From JAAYXU01 sp050942555 (lineage in GTDB: Bacteria > Bacillota > Clostridia > Christensenellales > UMGS416): 7,066 bases of DNA. Location: NCBI GenBank assembly GCA_050942555.1, contig JBMNNN010000107.1:1-7066 (forward strand). The letters are read 5' to 3'. This document shows positions 1-5,773 of the stretch, piece by piece (within the stretch, counting starts at the first letter, position 1; the number at the start of each line of letters is the position of its first letter). Under the pieces are notes generated by a model. That model saw only the letters and a list, made by a program, of their open reading frames with translations, did not search any database and was not told the DNA's origin. Position numbers and translations under genes: made by a program.

Positions 1-12
1 ACCGCCTGAAAA

Positions 13-62
13 GGGTAAATACCGTCAGAATATCAGATATTTTTTACGAGCGCCTTTTACCC
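13..62. repeat. Widely spaced 7-bp inverted repeat in the non-coding tail
   Basis: GGGTAAA at 13-19 pairs exactly with TTTACCC at 56-62, 36 nt apart, enclosing the candidate -10 and the 13-bp palindrome. Read on the minus strand the second arm is followed by TTTT (9-12), so a weak terminator for the miaA transcript is possible, but the 36-nt loop makes this poor. Paired operator half-sites are an alternative. Apart from these signals I see nothing between 1 and 193: no hfq, tRNA or strong terminator. Confidence 0.3.
29..41. repeat. 13-bp palindrome overlapping the candidate -10 element; possible operator
   Basis: AATATC-A-GATATT is a perfect dyad with a single central base. It covers the last three positions of the candidate leftward -10 (39-44) and the expected transcription start, where a repressor would bind. 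A 1-nt centre cannot form an RNA hairpin loop at full stem length, so a protein site is more likely than a terminator. The symmetry is direct; the operator role is inference. Confidence 0.3.
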
Positions 63-67
63 GTCAA
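39..67 (-). promoter_or_regulatory. Possible leftward sigma-70/sigma-A type promoter for a gene beyond the left edge
   Basis: On the minus strand TTGACG (62-67) matches the -35 consensus at 5 of 6 positions. It is followed by a 17-nt spacer and AAAAAT (39-44), which matches the -10 consensus at 4 of 6 but lacks its first T. Transcription would start near 30-33 and run left. A Shine-Dalgarno-like AGGCGG lies at 2-7, so a start codon would fall just outside the window. The surrounding 193 bases are A/T-richer than the genes and contain no convincing CDS. Short consensus matches in A/T-rich DNA arise by chance, so this is a candidate only. Confidence 0.3.
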
Positions 68-193
68 AATGAGCTGCGGGCCACGATGGCTCTATATCGC
101 TAATAGCTAACATACGGGCGCAACGAACGTTTTACAGACTTGTCCGCTATCGACACCGCTTTTTAATCGTTCCGTCTAGTTCCCGAATACCTA

Positions 194-1123
194 TCAGGCA
201 TCATCGCGCATGGCATCACAAATGCTGTCCACCAACTTCTCCACCGGCTGGCTGGCGTCGAGCCATGTCACCCCGGGCATCCTCCTAAACCAGGTCATCT
301 GCCTTTTTGCATAGTTGCGCGTGCGGCGCTTGAGTATTTCCACCGCCTCGGATAGCGTGAACCGTTCCTCCAGATAGTCCAGCAGTTCCTTGTATCCGAG
401 ACCCTGACGCGCCGTATCCGACCAGCCCGGGCAGCTGTCCCGCAGGCGTGCGACCTCTTTAAGGAGTCCCCGCGCCATCATATCGTCCACCCGCCTGTTG
501 ATCCGCTCATAGAGCGCGTCCCGCGCCATCGAAAGACCGAAGCAGTGATACGGGCTCCAGCGGACACGCCGCTTGTTTGTATACCGCGAGAAGGGAGTTC
601 CGGTCAGATGGTAGACCTCGAGTGCGCGGATGACTCTTTTTACATTGTTCGGATGTATCGCGGCGGCGCTGTCCGGATCGACTGCGACAAGTCGGCGGTG
701 CAGGCTATCCGGGCCTTCGGTCCGGCTTTGCCGCCAGAGCTCCCGGCGAAAAGAGGGATCGGTTCCGGCATCGGTAAATCCCAGGCCGTATACGACTGCG
801 TCCACATACAGCCCGGTCCCGCCGCTCATTACCGGCGTGCGGCCCCTCTCGTGAATCGCCCTGATGCACTGCTCCGCCTCTCCGCTAAAGCGGTGGACGC
901 TGTATTCCTCGTCGGGAGACACCACGTCTATCATATGGTGGGGAACGCCGCCCTGCTCGTCGGTGTCGGGTTTGGCCGTACCGATATTCATACCCCGGTA
1001 TACCTGCATCGAGTCGGCGGTGACCACTTCCCCGCCGATTCTGCGGCAAAGCGCCACCGCCAGCGCGGTTTTCCCCGACGCCGTGGGGCCTACGATCACG
1101 ATCAGTGGCCGTTTTTCCGCCAT
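194..1123 (-). CDS. miaA: MiaA, tRNA dimethylallyltransferase
   Basis: Transfers the dimethylallyl group from DMAPP to N6 of A37 in tRNAs reading UNN codons, making i6A, the substrate of MiaB. From the ATG at 1123 the protein has 309 residues, normal for MiaA. Motifs in that numbering: P-loop GPTASGKT at 12-19, DSMQVYRG at 37-44, GTAKP at 48-52, PHHMID at 61-66, GGTGLYVD at 101-108, NNVKRVIRALEVY at 159-171, RQGLGYKEL at 239-247, and RTRNYAKRQMTWFRR at 267-281. I chose the ATG at 1123 because MiaA proteins usually begin just before the P-loop and it lies 7 bp after the mutL stop. An in-frame TTG at 1159 would add 12 residues overlapping mutL, but its GGGAG is only 1 nt away, too close. The chosen start has only a weak site (GGTG, 10 nt upstream), so it may depend on coupling to mutL. 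The end has in-frame tandem stops TGA TAG. Confidence 0.96.
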   Translation of the reverse strand: MAEKRPLIVIVGPTASGKTALAVALCRRIGGEVVTADSMQVYRGMNIGTAKPDTDEQGGVPHHMIDVVSPDEEYSVHRFSGEAEQCIRAIHERGRTPVMSGGTGLYVDAVVYGLGFTDAGTDPSFRRELWRQSRTEGPDSLHRRLVAVDPDSAAAIHPNNVKRVIRALEVYHLTGTPFSRYTNKRRVRWSPYHCFGLSMARDALYERINRRVDDMMARGLLKEVARLRDSCPGWSDTARQGLGYKELLDYLEERFTLSEAVEILKRRTRNYAKRQMTWFRRMPGVTWLDASQPVEKLVDSICDAMRDDA

Positions 1124-1130
1124 GCCCGCA

Positions 1131-3089
1131 TCACACCAGACGTTTGAATTTCTTTTCAAGCTCCCGCCTGGAAAGCGCCATCACGAACGGCCTTCCGTGG
1201 GGGCATGTGAGCGGGACGCCTTCGCCGCGAATAAGGGCCAGTACGGTCTCGATTTCCCGCTCATCCAGCGCGTCGCCGGCCTTCACCGCCTTTTTGCAGG
1301 CAAGCTGTATGATCCTGTCCCGGTAGGTGCTCGCGTCGGCTGACTGCTGCCCGCGCATCAGATCCAGCGCCTCCCGGAAAAACCCGCGAACCGACGCATG
1401 CCCCATGATTACCGGAACGGCTCTGACCTGGAAGCTGAGCCTCCCGTATTCCTCCAGATCGAAGCCCAGGTCCGCAAAATCGCTGGCATGCTCCCCGATA
1501 TAGATCATCTCGTCGTGCGTTACCTCGATCACCTGGGGAATGAGCAGCTGCTGGGACAGCGTCTTCCTGTTTTTGAGCGCGCGCATGTATCGCTCATAGA
1601 GAAGCCGTTCGTGCGCGGCATGCTGGTCGATGAAGAGCACGAAGTCGCCCGACTCGACGATCAGGTATGTGCTGTAGAGTACGCCCGCCACACGGAAGGA
1701 AGCCGACGCATCATCCTTCTCGGCCAGCAGGGGCTCCTGCGGGTGGTTGCGCAGCGTCATATCCTCCGGGGAGAGCGGCCTGCGCGCGGCGAGCCCGGGC
1801 ATATAGTCGCGCACCGGACCGTGTGTGGCGGCAGTCACGGACTCCCGCAGAGCGGAAACCGCCTCGCGCACGTCGGTCTGACGTGCAGGCTTCGGGCCGC
1901 GTTCGGGCTCCCGGTCCGGCTCCGCTTTATACTGCCCGGCAGTCGGTTCGCCCGGCCGGGCAGAGGATGAGCGATGCGGTTCCGCGCTGTGCGCAGCGTC
2001 AGGAGCCACGGGCTCCGCCAGCCTGCCTAGCGCCCGCAGCAGCGCGCTACCGCCCCCGTCGGAGTCCTCTCCGGGCAGGACAGGCGGCATGCCCATATGT
2101 TGTGCGAGCGTCGCCGCTACCGCATCGCACAGCGCGCTTTGTACCGCTTTCTCGTCGGCGAAGCGGACCGTGCTTTTCTGCGGGTGGACATTGACGTCCA
2201 GCATATCGGGATTCATGCCGATGTGCAGTATGAAGCTGGGGAACCGCCGCGTCATGAGCAGCGGCGCGTATACCCGCTCTATCGCCCTTGCGAGCGTTGG
2301 GCTCTCGATCATGCGGCCGTTTACGAACAGCATTTCGCCGCTCCGGTTTCCCCGGAACGTTTCGCTGTTGCCGATGAAGCCGTACACGCGGATGCCGCCC
2401 CGCTCGCCTTCCGCCGGTATCATGTTTTCCGCGAACTCCCGGCCGTATACGGCTGTTATCGCGTTGCGCAGGCTTCCATCGCCGGGGCTGTGATAGATCG
2501 TTCTTCCGCCGCTGGCGAACTTCACCGATATATCGGGGCGCGACAGTATCAGCTTTGCCGCCATGATGCCGATGGATGCCGTTTCTGCAGAAGGCCTACC
2601 CAGGAACTTCCGGCGGGCAGGCGTATTGAAAAATAGATCCCGCACGGTTACCGAGGTGCCCAGCGGGCAGCCGACCGGCTCACAGCACACCTCCACGCCG
2701 CCCTCCATCACGACCCGTACGCCCAGCTCGCTGTCCTGCGTCCGGGTCAGAAGCTCCAGCCTCGCTACCGCGGCGATGCTGTAAAGCGCCTCGCCCCGAA
2801 AGCCCATCGACTGGATGCGGAAAAGGTCATCGGCCGAGCTTATTTTACTGGTCGCGTGGCGCATGAACGCCAGGCGCACGTCGTCGGCATGAATGCCGCA
2901 TCCGTTATCGGCCACGCGGAGTAACGCCTGACCGCCGTCCTGTATCTCGATGGCTATCGCGGTGCTTCCGGCGTCGATCGCATTCTCGGCTAGTTCCTTC
3001 ACGACCGACGCGGGCCGGTCCACCACCTCGCCCGCAGCGATCTTCTGCGCGACTGAATCGTCCAGCTTATGGATCCTGGTTCCCGTCAT
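1131..3089 (-). CDS. mutL: DNA mismatch repair protein MutL (endonuclease type)
   Basis: ATP-dependent matchmaker of mismatch repair; this type nicks the daughter strand itself. 652 residues. The N-terminal GHKL ATPase has E32 and N36 (KELAENAIDAG), DNGCGI at 61-66, RHATSK at 78-83 with GFRGEAL at 96-102, GTSV near 144 and FFNTPARRKF at 153-162. The transducer domain ends with NVHPQKSTVRF (300-310, likely ATP-contacting lysine K305). A Pro/Ala/Arg/Glu-rich, probably disordered linker runs about 333-462. The C-terminal domain carries the metal-binding nuclease motif DQHA-x2-E-x4-E (D488 to E499), ACKKAVKAGD at 597-606 and CPHGRP at 629-634, which are absent from MutH-dependent MutL such as that of E. 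coli. QQLLIP at 513-518 fits the MutL beta-clamp motif. The ATG at 3089 overlaps mutS by 4 bp and gives the standard N-terminus; a start further inside would lose it. Intact; the strand-discrimination mechanism in vivo is inferred from the family. Confidence 0.98.
   Translation of the reverse strand: MTGTRIHKLDDSVAQKIAAGEVVDRPASVVKELAENAIDAGSTAIAIEIQDGGQALLRVADNGCGIHADDVRLAFMRHATSKISSADDLFRIQSMGFRGEALYSIAAVARLELLTRTQDSELGVRVVMEGGVEVCCEPVGCPLGTSVTVRDLFFNTPARRKFLGRPSAETASIGIMAAKLILSRPDISVKFASGGRTIYHSPGDGSLRNAITAVYGREFAENMIPAEGERGGIRVYGFIGNSETFRGNRSGEMLFVNGRMIESPTLARAIERVYAPLLMTRRFPSFILHIGMNPDMLDVNVHPQKSTVRFADEKAVQSALCDAVAATLAQHMGMPPVLPGEDSDGGGSALLRALGRLAEPVAPDAAHSAEPHRSSSARPGEPTAGQYKAEPDREPERGPKPARQTDVREAVSALRESVTAATHGPVRDYMPGLAARRPLSPEDMTLRNHPQEPLLAEKDDASASFRVAGVLYSTYLIVESGDFVLFIDQHAAHERLLYERYMRALKNRKTLSQQLLIPQVIEVTHDEMIYIGEHASDFADLGFDLEEYGRLSFQVRAVPVIMGHASVRGFFREALDLMRGQQSADASTYRDRIIQLACKKAVKAGDALDEREIETVLALIRGEGVPLTCPHGRPFVMALSRRELEKKFKRLV
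1932..1963 (-). repeat. GC-rich inverted repeat (hairpin) inside the mutL linker
   Basis: CTGCCCGGC at 1932-1940 is the exact reverse complement of GCCGGGCAG at 1955-1963, giving 9-bp arms with a 14-nt loop. A 12-bp perfect palindrome, GCCCGGCCGGGC (1950-1961), overlaps the right arm and offers a competing fold. In the mutL mRNA the hairpin covers codons 376-386 of the disordered linker (SARPGEPTAGQ). No T-run follows on either strand, so it is not a Rho-independent terminator. The repeat is seen directly; any role in translation pausing is only inference. Confidence 0.6.
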
Positions 3090-5737
3090 GATTTCTGCTC
3101 CATTTTGTCCTTGAGCCTCTTGAGCGTATAGAATGCGTCGATGGGCGTCGTGGTGGTCAGATCCATCCGCCTGATCTCCTGCAGTAGGTCGCTGTAGGGA
3201 AGCATGACCGACCAGTCAAGCTGCTCGCGCTCGATTTCCTCGCTCCGGTTGAGCGCCTCGGACGCTTCCATCGCGCTGTTGGTCACCGCAGCCTTGTTGA
3301 TATCGGCTTTCTCCAGGCGGCGCAGTATCTCGCCCGCACGGCGCACGACGGCGTCGGGCAGCCCGGCCAGCCTGGCGACATGGATGCCAAAGCTCCTGTC
3401 GGCGCTGCCCTGTACGATCCTGTGCAGGAATGTGATGTCCTCCCCCTGCTCCAGCACCGCGACGCTGTAGTTGCGGACACCCGCAACGCTTCCCTCCAGT
3501 TCGCTCAGCTCGTGGTAGTGGGTCGCAAAGAGCGTCTTTGCGCCGATGATATCGCGATCGCAGAGGTATTCGACGACTGCCCACGCGATGCTCAGCCCGT
3601 CAAACGTGCTTGTCCCGCGTCCGATCTCGTCCAGTATGAGCAGGCTTTTGCTGGTCGCGCTGCGCAGGATGTTGGCTACCTCGCTCATCTCCACCATGAA
3701 CGTGCTCTGGCCCATAAAAAGATCGTCCGTTGCGCCCACCCGCGTGAAAATCCGGTCGGTAATCGATATAGAAGCCCTGTGAGCCGGAACGAAGCTCCCG
3801 ATGTGGGCCATCAGCGTAATGAGCGCGACCTGCCGCAAATAGGTGCTTTTTCCCGACATATTGGGGCCGGTAATGATCAGGAAACGGTCGCGGTTCATAT
3901 TCAGATGGGTGCTGTTGGGCACGAAACGGCGATCGGTCAGCGCGCGCTCCACGACCGGGTGGCGGCCTTCCTCGATGATGATTTCGCCATCCTGGGTGAT
4001 GGCGGGCCGACAGTATCCCTGGGCGATCGCTACCGTAGCCAGGCTTTGCAGCACGTCCAGTGCCGCCAGTGCTTCGGCTGTCGCCTGCATTCGCGGTATC
4101 TGCGACGCCAGCGCATCGCGGATATCGAGGAACAGCTGGTACTCGATCTTGATACTGCGCTCCTCGGCTCCAAGAATCGTGTCTTCCAGCTCCTTGAGCT
4201 CGGCGGTCACGTAGCGCTCGGAGTTGGCCAGCGTCTGTTTGCGGGTGTACCGGTAAGGGACCAGATCCAGATTGGATTTGGTCACGTCGATATAGTATCC
4301 GAATACCTTATTAAACCCGATGCGCAGATTTTTAATACCGGTCGCCTTACGCTCGGCGCTCTCCATCTGCGCGATGAGTTCGCGGCCATTGCGGAACGCG
4401 CTGCGCAGGCGGTCCAGCTCCTCGTTGTATCCGTCGCGTATGATGCCGCCCTCTTTGATGCCCGCGGGCGGATTGTCCGCAATGGCTTCGCCAAGGAGCT
4501 TGCGCACGTCGTCCATCGGATCGGCCTGTTCGCGCAGGCTTTGAAGCAGCGCCGGGCGGAGCGTCGCGAGCTGCTCGCGGATGCGGGGGACCGCTTCCAG
4601 CGACTGCATGAGCGCCAGGCAGTCGCGCGCGTTGACCGCGCCGTATGTAATGCGGGCCGCGATCCGCTCGATGTCCCGCACCTGCCCCAGCGATTCCCGT
4701 ATCGCTTCCTTGACCATCAGGTTGTTTTTAAGCGCCTCCACCGCGTCCAGGCGGGCATCGATGGCGGCAGGAGACTGCAGGGGCTGCTCGATCCATTTTT
4801 TGAGCATCCGTGCGCCCATCGACGTGCGGGTTTGGTCCAGCAGCCAGAGCAGCGAGCCCTTGCGTCCCTGTCCGCGAAGCGTCTCGGTAAGCTCCAGATT
4901 GCGGCGGGTGGACGCGTCCAGCATCATGTATTGTTCGGGACGGTAGGGGTTGACACGATTGATGTGACCCAGCGCGTTCTTTTGGGTTTCATTGAGATAC
5001 GCGATCAGGGCTCCTGCCGCGCAGAGTCCGCAGGGCATGTCCGCACAGCCCCAAAGCCCGTCCGCGTCGGAGCCAAAGTGCTCGGCCATGCACGCAGTCG
5101 CCGCCGCCGAATCGAAGTGCGCATCATCATAGGGCGTCGGCGGGCAGGAAACGCTTTTGGCGATATGCTCGTAGCGGGTGAAGAGCGTCCGCGCCGCGCT
5201 GTCGGCTATGATCTCGCGCGGAGCCAGCCGTGTAAGCTCGTCCTGCAACACAGACAACCAGTCCGCACCGGTCGCCTCGGTCACGCTGAACTCGCCGGTC
5301 GAAACGTCGGTGACCGCCAGTCCTACCGTGGGCAGCCCGTCAAAGCACAGCGACACCAGGTAGCTGTTCCTGTTATCGTCGAGTATTGAGGACTCGATCA
5401 CGGTTCCCGGCGTGATGATGCGGATCACGTCCCGCTCTACAAGGCCCTGGCTCTCGGCCGGATCCGACAGCTGCTCGCAGATGGCGACCTTATATCCCTT
5501 GTCCAGCAGGCGGTTTATATAGGTCTCTACCGAGTGAAAGGGAACGCCGCACATGGGCGCGCGCTCCGCAAGTCCGCAGTCCCGGCCGGTGAGCGTAAGC
5601 TCCAGCTCCTGCGAGGCCGTGACAGCGTCCTCAAAAAACATCTCGTAGAAATCTCCCAGCCTGAAAAACAGTATCGCGTCACGATGCTGCTCCTTGAGAA
5701 GCTTATACTGCTGCATCATCGGAGTTAGTGTTGCCAT
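3086..5737 (-). CDS. mutS: DNA mismatch repair protein MutS
   Basis: Mismatch sensor that binds base mismatches and small loops as a clamp, exchanges ADP for ATP and recruits MutL. It has 883 residues, a normal MutS1 length. The mismatch-binding Phe-x-Glu motif is GDFYEMF, with F30 and E32. The connector domain covers roughly 120-250, the lever/clamp region roughly 265-570. The ATPase has Walker A GPNMSGKST at 624-632, the signature STFMVEMSE at 678-686, Walker B LLILDEIGRGTST at 699-711 and ATHYHEL at 738-744. The C-terminal end (about 845-878, DLLQEIRRMDL then TPIDAFYTLKRLK) is the usual dimerisation segment. QLDWS at 839-843 resembles a beta-clamp-binding peptide; that is inference. An uncommon cysteine cluster (C198, C216, C231, C236, C239) lies in the connector. 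The start is fixed by the Shine-Dalgarno at 5743-5748, and the stop overlaps the mutL start by 4 bp, implying translational coupling. Confidence 0.98.
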   Translation of the reverse strand: MATLTPMMQQYKLLKEQHRDAILFFRLGDFYEMFFEDAVTASQELELTLTGRDCGLAERAPMCGVPFHSVETYINRLLDKGYKVAICEQLSDPAESQGLVERDVIRIITPGTVIESSILDDNRNSYLVSLCFDGLPTVGLAVTDVSTGEFSVTEATGADWLSVLQDELTRLAPREIIADSAARTLFTRYEHIAKSVSCPPTPYDDAHFDSAAATACMAEHFGSDADGLWGCADMPCGLCAAGALIAYLNETQKNALGHINRVNPYRPEQYMMLDASTRRNLELTETLRGQGRKGSLLWLLDQTRTSMGARMLKKWIEQPLQSPAAIDARLDAVEALKNNLMVKEAIRESLGQVRDIERIAARITYGAVNARDCLALMQSLEAVPRIREQLATLRPALLQSLREQADPMDDVRKLLGEAIADNPPAGIKEGGIIRDGYNEELDRLRSAFRNGRELIAQMESAERKATGIKNLRIGFNKVFGYYIDVTKSNLDLVPYRYTRKQTLANSERYVTAELKELEDTILGAEERSIKIEYQLFLDIRDALASQIPRMQATAEALAALDVLQSLATVAIAQGYCRPAITQDGEIIIEEGRHPVVERALTDRRFVPNSTHLNMNRDRFLIITGPNMSGKSTYLRQVALITLMAHIGSFVPAHRASISITDRIFTRVGATDDLFMGQSTFMVEMSEVANILRSATSKSLLILDEIGRGTSTFDGLSIAWAVVEYLCDRDIIGAKTLFATHYHELSELEGSVAGVRNYSVAVLEQGEDITFLHRIVQGSADRSFGIHVARLAGLPDAVVRRAGEILRRLEKADINKAAVTNSAMEASEALNRSEEIEREQLDWSVMLPYSDLLQEIRRMDLTTTTPIDAFYTLKRLKDKMEQKS
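3098..3101 (-). promoter_or_regulatory. Shine-Dalgarno of mutL, inside the end of mutS
   Basis: GGAG on the minus strand lies 8 nt before the mutL ATG (3089), inside the last codons of mutS. Together with the ATGA overlap of the mutS stop (3086-3088) and mutL start (3087-3089) it fixes the mutL start and suggests coupled translation, which would hold MutS and MutL output in proportion. Confidence 0.7.
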
Positions 5738-5742
5738 AGTCT

Positions 5743-5748
5743 CTCCCC
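5743..5748 (-). promoter_or_regulatory. Shine-Dalgarno of mutS
   Basis: On the minus strand GGGGAG (within GGGGAGAG, 5741-5748) lies 5 nt before the mutS ATG at 5737. It sits in the 36-bp gap after the miaB stop and is preceded by a second G-run (GGGGGC). This supports the ATG at 5737 over the later Met7 and Met8. I see no promoter or terminator in the gap, so mutS is probably co-transcribed with miaB. Confidence 0.75.
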
Positions 5749-5773
5749 TGCCCCCTGCGTTGCGGTCATCCTG

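Noticed and set aside
9..62. GGGTAAA/TTTACCC plus TTTT as the Rho-independent terminator of miaA
   Set aside because: The 7-bp stem has mostly A-T pairs at its base of the loop, a 36-nt loop and only four T; too weak to call, so it is listed only as a repeat.
80..90. GCCA-CGA-TGGC mini-hairpin in the tail
   Set aside because: Only a 4-bp stem with no T-run; expected by chance.
2..110. Two plus-strand frames open from the left edge (stops at 101-103 and 108-110), possible end of a convergent gene
   Set aside because: Both are only about 33-35 codons, they compete with each other, neither is recognisable, and such lengths are common by chance in this composition. A partial gene here cannot be excluded without flanking sequence.
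545..1147. Plus-strand open frame opposite miaA
   Set aside because: Same-register shadow of miaA, with no recognisable motifs.
1932..1963. Hairpin in mutL as an internal terminator or attenuator
   Set aside because: No T-run follows on either strand and it lies inside an intact coding region.
1398..1970. Plus-strand open frame opposite mutL
   Set aside because: Same-register shadow; composition mirrors the mutL sense codons.
3216..3584. Alternative minus-strand frame inside mutS
   Set aside because: Out-of-frame Arg/Gly-rich translation typical of GC-rich DNA, and the MutS frame is fully supported by motifs.
3380..5389. Long plus-strand open frame opposite mutS as a real gene
   Set aside because: It is in exact codon register with an intact, motif-complete mutS, shows no recognisable domain, and is explained by missing TTA/CTA/TCA codons on the sense strand.
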